Positions 8,954-15,608 of a stretch of 23,325 nt of DNA are shown here, in pieces. Position numbers and translations under genes: made by a program. Origin of the DNA: Treponema sp. (GTDB lineage: Bacteria; Spirochaetota; Spirochaetia; Treponematales; Treponemataceae). How positions within the stretch are numbered: the first letter of the stretch is position 1; every line of letters begins with the position of its first letter. The stretch spans positions 1-23,325 of the forward strand of contig JAEDIW010000040.1 in the NCBI GenBank assembly GCA_016296655.1, read 5' to 3'. The notes beneath the pieces were generated by a model. It saw nothing but the letters and a program-made list of their open reading frames with translations, had not been told where the DNA came from and made no database searches.

Positions 8954-8982
8954 AATCTAAGCAATTTTTTGCCAATGGTCAA
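8954..8982 (-). promoter_or_regulatory. Promoter of the M18 aminopeptidase gene
   Basis: Read on the minus strand, TTGACC (8982-8977) and TAGATT (8959-8954) are 17 bases apart. The -35 box matches consensus at five of six positions and the -10 box at four of six. The start point would be about 30 bases ahead of the ATG at 8918. Confidence 0.5.
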
Positions 8983-9071
8983 GTTTTTTTCTTTTTTTAT
9001 ATTTCAGGGCGGTCCGGGGGCTAGTAAACTGTTATGCATAATTTTATTTCAGTATCTGCACTGTATATATT
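8983..9071. other. Intergenic region, left part
   Basis: This begins with a poly-T/A tract (8982-9000) and then a G-rich block at 9008-9026 (core GGGCGGTCCGGGGGCTAGTA) that is unlike its AT-rich surroundings. No gene is supported here. The G-rich block may belong to the same inserted or repeated material as the decayed coding fragment that follows. Confidence 0.4.
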
Positions 9072-9275
9072 TCAGAATGACATTATGAACCATACTTTTG
9101 CCCCCGTCGCTATGTTCCATGTTCCGCTTTCGCTCCAGCCGCTTCCTTCCATAAATTCATGCACAGTCAGACCAAAAAGGCCTTCGCCTAAGCTTCCCTG
9201 AATTTCTTTACCCCACAGGCATCAGGTAATGTCAGTCCAGTGGCCGCTTCGCGCATTCCACAGCGCTACCGCATT
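9072..9275 (-). pseudogene. Decayed barrel-like C-terminal coding fragment
   Basis: On the minus strand a 49-codon open stretch (9221-9072) encodes GKEIQGSLGEGLFGLTVHEF, then a Gly/Ser/Trp-rich strand-like segment (EGSGWSESGTWNIATGAKVW), and ends FIMSF followed by TGA. Alternating polar and aromatic residues and a terminal Phe resemble the last strands of an outer-membrane barrel. The same frame continues upstream for 17 codons (LWNARSGHWTDIT) beyond one in-frame TGA at 9224-9222 and meets TAA at 9278-9276. There is no start codon or ribosome-binding site. Base composition is more GC-rich than the flanks. It is either a gene remnant or part of a dispersed repeat that merely reads open; I cannot tell which. 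Confidence 0.35.
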
Positions 9276-9440
9276 TTAAGACTGTTTAAAATATTTTTCC
9301 AAAAACCTGCTTTTTAGTTGAAAAATCATTCTTTTGACTATAAACTATTATATAGGAATATTTTTAACCAGTGTTCTGGTTGCGGATTTTTATATGCAGG
9401 AATTTTGCTTTGCAAATTTTCCATTAAATTAGGAGATTTT
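9276..9440 (+). promoter_or_regulatory. Leader and promoter region of the barrel protein gene
   Basis: AT-rich sequence upstream of the ATG at 9441. TTGAAA at 9318 and TTGACT at 9334 are candidate -35 boxes, and TATAAA/TATATA-like hexamers follow within 9339-9356, but no pair has ideal spacing. A small hairpin (AACCAG, loop TGTT, CTGGTT) spans 9366-9381. AGGAG at 9431-9435 is the ribosome-binding site. The region would give an untranslated leader of roughly 80 bases. Confidence 0.35.
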
Positions 9441-10628
9441 ATGAAAGCTATAAAAAGAATTTTAGTTGCTGTGATGTGTTCTGCAGCTGCAGTTTCTGTA
9501 TTTGCCGAAGCAATTACTTTAAATTGGGGGCCAGAAGGTTCAAGACAAACTTTTACATTTGATACAGAAGGTTTTATTGTAGACGGTACTAAAATAAAAG
9601 TTCCTGCTGAAGTTGTTAATATTGTAAAGGAAAATCAGGGAAAAATTGAACAGGCTCTTACGGATCACAGTGTAACTAATGATCAGATAAAAACAGCCAT
9701 GAAAAATGTTGAATCGGCTTACGATAAGCTGATTTCAGATTATGGTTTTAAAACTGAAGCACCTATTACTACTGTTGAAAATGGCCTTAATACATTCTGT
9801 GATGACTTGTGCGACTCTCTTCCAAACTCTCAGACTACACAGAATGTTTGGGCAGAAGCCTGGATTGGAAAAATCTTTCCGTTCCCACATTTGGGCTTTG
9901 GTATAAATGCCGGTGCTTCAAAACTTGACATAGTTTCTTTAAAAGATGCAGCAGAAGCCCTTTCAATTGATGTTGATGATTTGCGTGACAGCTATGCTTT
10001 TCCTACAGTAACAGCTGATGTTCGCCTTGGTGGTCTTATCCTGCCTTTTGATATTGGATTTACAGCCTGTTCTATTGACACCTCAAAATTGGGCTCTCTG
10101 GAAGATGCCCTTGATCCTGTAAGTTTTGACTTTTTTGCAATTGGTGGTGACATCCGCTATGCACTGCTGCAGGGTGGCGGCATAAGACCTAAACTTTCTA
10201 TTGGTGGTGGTTTCTATTACACTGACGGTTCTGTAAAGGTTACTGATGATACTGCTACAGCTGCACTTGATTTTAATTCTACAACTATTTTTGCTTCTAC
10301 ACAGGCTTCTGTAAAGCTTTTATGCCTTGTACCTTATATTGGTGGCCGTGTTCTTTTTTCAAAGACAAGTGTTGACTGGAGTGTAGATGCCGACTGGTCA
10401 AAAATTTATACAGGTCAGTCAGAGCAAATAAAAAATGTAATGAACTGGGGAATTCTTCCAACTCATTTTGAAGGTTCTGGAGAAAGTGATTACTTTGAAG
10501 ATATTCGTCCGCAGGTTTTTGGCGGTTTGGGCATAGATTTATTTATTATTAATGTTACGGCAAACTTCAGCTATGACTTCCTTTCAAAAATTCCTGCTGC
10601 CGGCATGAGCGTTCGCCTGGCTCTGTAG
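9441..10628 (+). CDS. Putative outer-membrane beta-barrel protein
   Basis: This 395-residue protein begins with a clear signal peptide (MKAIKRILVAVMCSAAAVSVFAEA, likely cleaved after VFA). The frame could start at 9318, but AGGAG at 9431-9435 and the signal peptide fix the start at 9441. A helical, charged region (about residues 50-125) precedes a C-terminal part rich in alternating hydrophobic strands and Gly turns: FPHLGFGINAGASK, TADVRLGGLILPFDIGFT, KLSIGGGFYYTDG, LVPYIGGRVLF and FGGLGIDLFIINVTANFSYD. The end, AAGMSVRLAL, fits a closing strand. This layout matches barrel proteins commonly seen in treponemes. No enzyme motif is visible. Outer-membrane location is inferred and the function is unknown. 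A terminator follows at 10730. Confidence 0.72.
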   Translation: MKAIKRILVAVMCSAAAVSVFAEAITLNWGPEGSRQTFTFDTEGFIVDGTKIKVPAEVVNIVKENQGKIEQALTDHSVTNDQIKTAMKNVESAYDKLISDYGFKTEAPITTVENGLNTFCDDLCDSLPNSQTTQNVWAEAWIGKIFPFPHLGFGINAGASKLDIVSLKDAAEALSIDVDDLRDSYAFPTVTADVRLGGLILPFDIGFTACSIDTSKLGSLEDALDPVSFDFFAIGGDIRYALLQGGGIRPKLSIGGGFYYTDGSVKVTDDTATAALDFNSTTIFASTQASVKLLCLVPYIGGRVLFSKTSVDWSVDADWSKIYTGQSEQIKNVMNWGILPTHFEGSGESDYFEDIRPQVFGGLGIDLFIINVTANFSYDFLSKIPAAGMSVRLAL

Positions 10629-10689
10629 TCATGGCATCAATGAGCTAAAAAAAAGGGCTGCTGATTAGTTCTGTCATTAGGAACTTGAA

Positions 10690-10766
10690 GTGCACCCCAA
10701 TTATTGGACACTTTAACTAGGCTGATTTTAAGGACTGATTCCTAAATTGTAAAGGGGTCAGTCCTT
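10690..10766 (+). mobile_element. Possible solo end of an IS3/IS150-type element
   Basis: The stretch starting GTGCACCCCAATTATTGGAC (10690-10709) resembles the terminal inverted repeats of IS150-group IS3 elements, which typically contain a CCCC-AA(T/A)..TTGGACA core. The hairpin that follows is of the kind found just inside such ends. No transposase gene, second end or target duplication is visible, so this would be a remnant. The identification rests on recalled resemblance only. Confidence 0.3.
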
Positions 10767-10770
10767 TTTT
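10730..10770 (+). terminator. Terminator after the barrel protein gene
   Basis: A nine-base-pair stem (AAGGACTGA at 10730-10738 with TCAGTCCTT at 10758-10766) encloses a 19-base loop and is followed by a T run to 10770. It ends the plus-strand barrel gene and overlaps the stop codon of the convergent adenine deaminase gene. Confidence 0.7.
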
Positions 10771-12475
10771 ATGCCAACTCTGTAAACAGTGGCAGCAGCT
10801 TTTGTGCATTTACATCAATCAGCCCTAAAGTTGTCATTTTTATGTCAGGTATTACCGGCAGACTGACAAAAGCCAGGTTAAGGAACGGTTCTATTTCCAG
10901 AGGAACTCCGCTGTCATGTAGGGCTTGCCGTAGCAACTTGTTTTGTCTGGCAATTTCAGGTGCTTTTATTTCCGACATCAATCCTGCAACAGGAAGTGGC
11001 ATTTTTGCAAGTACTTTTCCGTCAGCTACAAAAATGCATCCTCCTCCGTCTTTTATAATTTCATTGGCAGCAAAAGCCATGTCTTTATCGTTTGTTCCAA
11101 GAACAATCAGATTATGGCTGTCATGCGAAACTGTAGATGCAATAGCTCCTTTTTTTATGCCAAGACCATGAATAAACCCAATCCCTTTATGTCCTGTATT
11201 TTTATGCCGTTCTATGACAGCAAGTTTGAGAATGTCTTTTTCACAGTCAATTCCGTTGTTTTTGGAAAAATCAAGATTGATGTGCAGTTCTTTTGTAATT
11301 AACTGGCCTTTTATAACATCAATTACCCGACATGTCCGATTATTTTGTGTTCCGCTGTCAATAAAAAAGTCATTTTCTGTAAGTTGTGCAAGATGAACTG
11401 AATTTTTTACCGCAGATTTTAAATTTTGTGGAATTTCAGGACTGCTGAACGGCAGAACTTTTTTGTCTTTTACAACTATTTTTCCGTCTGTAAAAACATC
11501 GTTTATGTCAACCTTTTCAAGACTATTCAGAATAAGCAGGTCTGCTTTGTATCCTGGCGCAACCGCTCCTGCAAAATGAATGTTAAAACACTGTGCAGTG
11601 TTAAAAGTTGCCATTTTGAATGCCGTAACAGGATTTTTGCCTGCATCTATTGCCTTTCTGATAATTGCATCTATGTGGCCTGCCGAAATTAAATCAGCCG
11701 GATGCCTGTCATCTGTTACAAGGCAGCAACGGTTGCAGTATGGTTTTTCAAATAATGGAAGCAATGCGTCAAGATTCCGTGCTGCTGTTCCTTCCCGAAT
11801 CATTATCCACAGACCTTTTTTCAGTTTTTCAACTGCTTCTTCCAGTACTGAACATTCATGGTCAGAGTTGATTCCTGCTGAAATATAGGCATCAAGTTTT
11901 TTTCCTGTTAAAAGTGGCGCATGTCCGTCTATTACAAGATTATGTGATAAGGCACTGTTTATTTTTTCAAAAACCTGTTCAGAGCTATTTATGACACCAG
12001 GATAATCCATCATTTCTGCAAGTCCCAGAACTTCATTTTTTCCATAAAATGCTGAAATCTGTTCTGCTTGTAATTCTGCCCCAGATTCATCAAACGGATT
12101 TGACGGAACACAGGATGGAATCATAAGATTTACATGTAAAGGCAGATTTTTCGAGGCAGAGCGAATAAATTCAATCCCTGCTGTGCCGCATACATTTGCA
12201 ATTTCATGGGGATCTGCAATAATGCGCACTGTTCCATGGGGCAGAACTGTATTTGCAAGTTCGTAAGGCAAAAGCATTGTGCTTTCAATGTGAATATGCC
12301 CGTCGATTAGACCAGGTGTTATTATTTTTTCTGAAACATCCAGAATTTTTTCAGCTTCATTGTCGGAATATGAGCCGATACCTATGATTTTGTCATTGCA
12401 GATAAGGACATCAGCTTTTTCCACTGTTTCTGTAAAAACATTTAAAATACAACCATTTTTCAAGAGTGTTTTCAT
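10769..12475 (-). CDS. ade: Adenine deaminase
   Basis: This 568-residue cytoplasmic metalloenzyme hydrolyses adenine to hypoxanthine and ammonia in purine salvage. Amidohydrolase metal-binding motifs are visible: DGHIHIEST (about 58-66), the family-specific ADPHEIANVCG (about 87-97), a third DGHAPLLTG, and LVTDDRHPADL. The conserved C-terminal domain has ERHKNTGHKGIGFIHG and AIASTVSHDSHNLIV. Length is normal for bacterial Ade/AdeC. The longest frame starts at 12526, but its first 17 residues are not Ade-like and overlap the 3' flank of the preceding gene, so I place the start at 12475 (MKTLLKNGCILN). There is no Shine-Dalgarno sequence. A TATAAT box lies 7 bases ahead of the ATG, suggesting a leaderless transcript or a weak internal promoter. 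It follows the TetR gene after 58 bases on the same strand. Confidence 0.95.
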   Translation of the reverse strand: MKTLLKNGCILNVFTETVEKADVLICNDKIIGIGSYSDNEAEKILDVSEKIITPGLIDGHIHIESTMLLPYELANTVLPHGTVRIIADPHEIANVCGTAGIEFIRSASKNLPLHVNLMIPSCVPSNPFDESGAELQAEQISAFYGKNEVLGLAEMMDYPGVINSSEQVFEKINSALSHNLVIDGHAPLLTGKKLDAYISAGINSDHECSVLEEAVEKLKKGLWIMIREGTAARNLDALLPLFEKPYCNRCCLVTDDRHPADLISAGHIDAIIRKAIDAGKNPVTAFKMATFNTAQCFNIHFAGAVAPGYKADLLILNSLEKVDINDVFTDGKIVVKDKKVLPFSSPEIPQNLKSAVKNSVHLAQLTENDFFIDSGTQNNRTCRVIDVIKGQLITKELHINLDFSKNNGIDCEKDILKLAVIERHKNTGHKGIGFIHGLGIKKGAIASTVSHDSHNLIVLGTNDKDMAFAANEIIKDGGGCIFVADGKVLAKMPLPVAGLMSEIKAPEIARQNKLLRQALHDSGVPLEIEPFLNLAFVSLPVIPDIKMTTLGLIDVNAQKLLPLFTELA

Positions 12476-12481
12476 GCAGAA

Positions 12482-12511
12482 ATTATAGCATTTGAAATAA
12501 CAATCTGCCAG
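12482..12511 (-). promoter_or_regulatory. Candidate promoter close to the ade start
   Basis: Reading the minus strand, TG-C-TATAAT (extended -10, core at 12487-12482) is preceded at an 18-base spacing by CTGGCA, which matches TTGACA in four positions. The -10 ends only six bases before the ATG at 12475, so transcription would start at or next to the start codon. That agrees with the absence of a ribosome-binding site. Confidence 0.4.
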
Positions 12512-12533
12512 TGAAAAAAATATCAAAAAATTT

Positions 12534-13088
12534 TCATGCCAGTGTTTTCAGTCCTTGCAGCAAGGCTTTTACAGCAAATTCCAGCTTGGGAAAAACTTTT
12601 TCAGGTGATGAAATGGCATTGCCAAGTTGCTGTGTACAAAAACCATGAAGAAATCCAGAGAGAATGTCAGCGTTTTGCTCTGCCTGCTCAGTTTTGAAAC
12701 CGCAGGAAACAATGAGCTTTTGCAGAAGCTGCCTGTAATTCTGGAAATGCTGCTGAATTTCTGTATTATTTTGCCAGAAAGCCCATTGGATTGTTTCATA
12801 GATGCCTGGATGTATGGTGAGATAAGACAAATACTGTTGTGCTACTGCCAGAACAGCCTGTTCTCCAGAAATTCCTACAGCACATTCTTTGAGTAAACTG
12901 TTCATTTCCTTCATGCCGCAGGAAGCTGCCGAAAAAAGAAGGTCTTCAAGGCTTTCAATGTGATTGTATAGCGAAGGTGTTTTTATATTCAGGTATTTTG
13001 CAACTGATTTTAAGCTTACTCCCGAAAGTCCATTTTTGTCTGCAAGTGAAAGGGTTGCTTCCAGAATGTCCTGCCGTTTGATTTTCAT
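12534..13088 (-). CDS. TetR/AcrR-family transcriptional regulator
   Basis: This 184-residue DNA-binding repressor has the standard TetR N-terminus: RQDILEATLSLADKNGLSGV, then a helix-turn-helix at about residues 24-45 (SLKSVAKYLNIKTPSLYNHI). The C-terminal ligand and dimer domain resembles the TetR 'WHG'-like group and keeps a long helix region (PGIYETIQWAFWQNNTEI). The ligand is unknown. The gene is divergent from an alpha/beta hydrolase gene and lies 58 bases upstream of ade on the same strand. An operator-like palindrome at 13147-13163 lies between the divergent starts, so regulation of the hydrolase is likely and autoregulation possible. No Shine-Dalgarno sequence precedes the ATG. TATAAA lies about 11 bases upstream, so the leader would be very short. 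Confidence 0.9.
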   Translation of the reverse strand: MKIKRQDILEATLSLADKNGLSGVSLKSVAKYLNIKTPSLYNHIESLEDLLFSAASCGMKEMNSLLKECAVGISGEQAVLAVAQQYLSYLTIHPGIYETIQWAFWQNNTEIQQHFQNYRQLLQKLIVSCGFKTEQAEQNADILSGFLHGFCTQQLGNAISSPEKVFPKLEFAVKALLQGLKTLA

Positions 13089-13139
13089 AATGTAATTATT
13101 TTATAACGAATTTTGATTTTTGAAAAGCAAAAAGATTGT

Positions 13140-13168
13140 TTGACAAAACTAATTGCATTAGTTATATT
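13140..13168 (+). promoter_or_regulatory. Promoter of the alpha/beta hydrolase gene
   Basis: A perfect TTGACA (13140-13145) is separated by 17 bases from TATATT (13163-13168, five of six matches). The expected transcription start is about 13175, giving a leader of about 45 bases with an AGGAGG ribosome-binding site before the ATG at 13220. A palindromic operator fills the spacer. Confidence 0.8.
13147..13163. promoter_or_regulatory. TetR-type operator, primary site
   Basis: The perfect inverted repeat AACTAAT-TGC-ATTAGTT has seven-base arms around three central bases. It lies in the spacer between the -35 and -10 boxes of the hydrolase promoter, so a bound repressor would block RNA polymerase. 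The regulator gene next to it is the obvious candidate binder (inference). Confidence 0.7.
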
Positions 13169-13183
13169 GTTAATATTATTAGT
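13169..13183. promoter_or_regulatory. Possible second, weaker operator site
   Basis: Read on the minus strand, ACTAATAATATTAAC keeps the whole left half-site ACTAAT and four of six bases of the right half of the primary operator. Its centre is 21 bases from that of the primary site, about two helical turns, and it overlaps the expected transcription start. Confidence 0.45.
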
Positions 13184-13219
13184 AAAAAATCTTAAACTAT
13201 TCACTTTTCAGGAGGATAT

Positions 13220-13933
13220 ATGAAAAAAATCGAAGTTAATGCAGGCGGAAAATCAGCTTTGCTTTGGGGAGAAGATTCTGAAAAAGTTCTGTTATACATA
13301 CATGGCAAGGGCGGTTGCAGGGAAGAAGGCGAGGAGATTGCCAGAATTTTCTGCCCTTTAGGAATGCAGGTACTGTCTTTTGATTTGCCAGGACATGGCA
13401 TGCGGGAACATGAAAAAGATTTGTTTACCCCATGGCATGTTATTCCAGAACTCAGGGCTGCAGCTGATTTTTCTAAAAGCCGCTGGAAGAAAATTGATTT
13501 GTTTGCCGTAAGTATTGGTGCGTATTTCAGTCTTTTAAGTTTTCAGAATAGGGCAGAGTATGACATTCAGTTTGAAAATGTTTATTTTGAATCTCCAATC
13601 GTTGACATGGAATATCTTATAAACCGTATGTTTATCTGGGCAAATGTTAATGAAACTGAATTAAAGGAAAAGAAAATCATTCCAACGGATTTTGGAGAGC
13701 CACTTAGTTGGGAATATCTTGTTTTTGTAAGGAAAAATCCTGTTTTTAACTGGAATTTCAATACAAGAATTTTATACGGCAGCAAGGATAACTTGATGGA
13801 AATTGATGTAATAAAAGAATTTGCAGACCGTTTTGGTTGCGAACTGACAGTAATGCAGGAGGGCGAACATTACTTTCATACGCCACATCAGCTAGAATTC
13901 AGAAATGCATGGTGCAAGTGCTGCCACAAATAA
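13220..13933 (+). CDS. Alpha/beta hydrolase under TetR control
   Basis: This is a 237-residue single-domain hydrolase. The oxyanion-hole motif IHGKGG is at about residues 28-33, DLPGHGM at about 55-61, and the nucleophile elbow is AVSIGAY near residue 100 (Ser in A-x-S-x-G rather than the common G-x-S-x-G). A likely acid residue is in YGSKDNLME and a likely catalytic His in GEHYFHTPH near the C-terminus. The protein is probably cytoplasmic, as no signal peptide is visible. AGGAGG lies five bases before the ATG. The gene stands alone between its regulated promoter and a convergent HD-GYP gene two bases beyond its stop. Esterase or lipase-like activity is expected from the fold; the substrate is unknown, but the TetR partner suggests induction by a small molecule. 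Confidence 0.85.
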   Translation: MKKIEVNAGGKSALLWGEDSEKVLLYIHGKGGCREEGEEIARIFCPLGMQVLSFDLPGHGMREHEKDLFTPWHVIPELRAAADFSKSRWKKIDLFAVSIGAYFSLLSFQNRAEYDIQFENVYFESPIVDMEYLINRMFIWANVNETELKEKKIIPTDFGEPLSWEYLVFVRKNPVFNWNFNTRILYGSKDNLMEIDVIKEFADRFGCELTVMQEGEHYFHTPHQLEFRNAWCKCCHK

Positions 13934-13935
13934 AA

Positions 13936-15342
13936 TCAAAATATGATTGTGCCGTCTTCCAGAAGTTCCAAGAATATATTTACTATTTCCGGGTCAAACT
14001 GTGTTCCTGAATTTTCTTTCAATTCATGAAGTATCTGGTCGCGAGGCATTTTTTCTTTGTAGGAACGCTGACTGTTCATAGCATCAAAGGCATCTGCAAC
14101 GCAGATAATGCGCCCTATCAATGGAATGTCACGGCCTTTCAGCCCTTTAGGATATCCGCTTCCGTCAAAGTGTTCATGATGATATTCTGCACCTTCAATA
14201 ATATTAGGTATGGATGTAAAATGGTTTAGTATTTCAGCCCCTCTTGTTGTATGAGTTTTCATGATTTCATATTCATCGTCATTGAGCTGGCCAGGTTTGT
14301 TTAAAATTGCATCTGGTATGCTGATTTTTCCACAGTCGTGCATAAGTCCGATGTAGTAGACTTTTTCACATTCTTCTGCAGTTTTCCCCATTGCTCTTGC
14401 AATTTTTGCTGAATAGTCTGCTACTCGGGTTGCATGATTTTTTGTGATTGAATCTTTTGCATCGATGAATTTTATAAAAGCAAGCATTGTCTGCTGGATA
14501 ATCTGATTGTCATGAAGTTTTTGCTGCAAGTTGCGCTTTTCAAGCTTGCCTGTTTTGTAACTTGAATAAATTACAAAACTTACCATGAAAATCCATATTA
14601 TAAAAAACAGTATCAGCAGAAAAAACTGATTCTGCTGCATTACATTTAATTTTAAATGATAAGATAATTTTGCACTGTCAAATTCTGGAAAATGGAGAAG
14701 TTCAGGATTTTTGTAAGTATTTTCATCAATTTTTATATAAATGATAAAGCCGAAAATTTTATATGATTCGTTGCCTTCTTTTGATGGCATTATTTGATTT
14801 TCTAAGTCATAAACACTTGGGTGATAGGTTATTGAATCATCTGGTGCTAAATCTATAAAAATTTCTCCGCCATTTATTGAGTGTTTCAGGTTAATTTTGT
14901 CCTTGCCTGATATGAATTTGCGCAAATCAAGCGTCTGAGATTGAAAATACAGGTTGCTAAACTGCTGTATTTCAACTGTACCGCACCATGCATTATTCAG
15001 GTAAATTTTTTCAGTGACAGGAATTTTCAGTTTCCAATCTGACAGCATAAATTTTGTCTTATTTGTAAGGATTATGTCGTAAGTTATTCCTACGTATCTT
15101 GTAACAGTTTCTTTGCCGTTCTCAATTTTTGTGTATTCTTTTAGCCATGAATTTTTAAGACCATTGCGATGTGTTATTTTCAGACTGATATCGTCTTCTG
15201 TTTGACCTGTACTTGCCGATGTAAAACTGAGAGTGTGAATTTCGCTGTTGGCGGTATTTGTTATAGAAATCAAAATTGAAAAAGCCAGCAGAATTATGAA
15301 AAAAGAACCTGTAAGAAGATATAGAATCCTGTTTTTTACCAT
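13936..15342 (-). CDS. Membrane HD-GYP phosphodiesterase with CBM2-like sensor domain
   Basis: This 468-residue protein has a membrane segment at residues 7-28, a periplasmic region of about 210 residues, a second membrane segment at about 239-260, and a cytoplasmic HD-GYP domain from about 300. The HD-GYP residues are intact: His303, HDCGK (335-339), HHEHFDGSGYPKG (388-400) and VADAFDAM. Such domains hydrolyse cyclic di-GMP. The periplasmic part has a beta-sandwich pattern like a family 2 carbohydrate-binding module: YDIILTNKTKFMLSDWKLKI, then NNAWCGTVEI, then TYHPSVYDLENQI and GFIIYI. That suggests a sensor of polysaccharide or cell-wall glycan (inference). No Shine-Dalgarno sequence is seen before the ATG at 15342. 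The gene is convergent with the hydrolase gene. Confidence 0.85.
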   Translation of the reverse strand: MVKNRILYLLTGSFFIILLAFSILISITNTANSEIHTLSFTSASTGQTEDDISLKITHRNGLKNSWLKEYTKIENGKETVTRYVGITYDIILTNKTKFMLSDWKLKIPVTEKIYLNNAWCGTVEIQQFSNLYFQSQTLDLRKFISGKDKINLKHSINGGEIFIDLAPDDSITYHPSVYDLENQIMPSKEGNESYKIFGFIIYIKIDENTYKNPELLHFPEFDSAKLSYHLKLNVMQQNQFFLLILFFIIWIFMVSFVIYSSYKTGKLEKRNLQQKLHDNQIIQQTMLAFIKFIDAKDSITKNHATRVADYSAKIARAMGKTAEECEKVYYIGLMHDCGKISIPDAILNKPGQLNDDEYEIMKTHTTRGAEILNHFTSIPNIIEGAEYHHEHFDGSGYPKGLKGRDIPLIGRIICVADAFDAMNSQRSYKEKMPRDQILHELKENSGTQFDPEIVNIFLELLEDGTIIF

Positions 15343-15608
15343 GAAAATATAAAGCCCCGCTAGTTCTGTTATACTAAAAGAAATGCTATTTGGATGTACA
15401 CTTTATATTATAACTTAACTAGCTTATAATAACAGATAATCTTGCTATTGAAAATATAAAATGATAATATTTTGAAAGAAGCAGGACATTTTCTTTTTTT
15501 TGGTGAAAGAGCAAAAATTTGTTCTGTACTAAGGAAAAACTGAGTAATCTCTTCAAGTGTTAATCAGTATTTCCCTAGAAATTGCAATGCATGTCAGGAG
15601 TTTATGCG
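15343..15608. promoter_or_regulatory. Divergent promoter region of the HD-GYP gene and purC
   Basis: This AT-rich region probably carries promoters on both strands. For purC, TTGCTA (15442-15447) and TAATAT (15465-15470) are 17 bases apart, and TATAAT at 15425-15430 with TTTATA 17 bases upstream is an alternative. For the HD-GYP gene, a TATAAC box lies on the minus strand at about 15373. An inverted repeat GCTAGTT (15359-15365) and AACTAGC (15417-15423) brackets the region. The long purC leader contains the hairpin repeat at 15529-15578. No riboswitch fold was recognised. Confidence 0.35.
15529..15578. repeat. Imperfect-hairpin repeat, single copy
   Basis: Arms CTAAGGAAAAACTGAGTAAT and TTAATCAGTATTTCCCTAG pair with three isolated mismatches around a loop of about ten bases. 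The core CTGAGTAATC..TTCAA.TGTTAATCA (15540-15566) is nearly identical to 19018-19044, and the left arm matches 18883-18904. The element lies in the purC leader, ending 17 bases before its ribosome-binding site. It has no T run, so it is not a normal terminator. Confidence 0.6.

Noticed and set aside
9072..9275. Functional gene with TGA read as Trp
   Set aside because: Other genes in the window end normally at TGA, including ade's neighbour TetR and the chemoreceptor, so recoding is unlikely; decay or a noncoding repeat is simpler.
9318..9440. N-terminal extension of the barrel protein
   Set aside because: The frame is open, but a ribosome-binding site and a complete signal peptide start at 9441, and a signal peptide should be at the N-terminus.
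12476..12526. N-terminal extension of adenine deaminase
   Set aside because: The extra 17 residues are unlike Ade proteins and would start only eight bases after the TetR gene without a ribosome-binding site.
15343..15608. Purine riboswitch ahead of purC
   Set aside because: The leader is AT-rich and contains only an imperfect hairpin repeat. The three-way junction and conserved loop sequences of purine riboswitches are absent.
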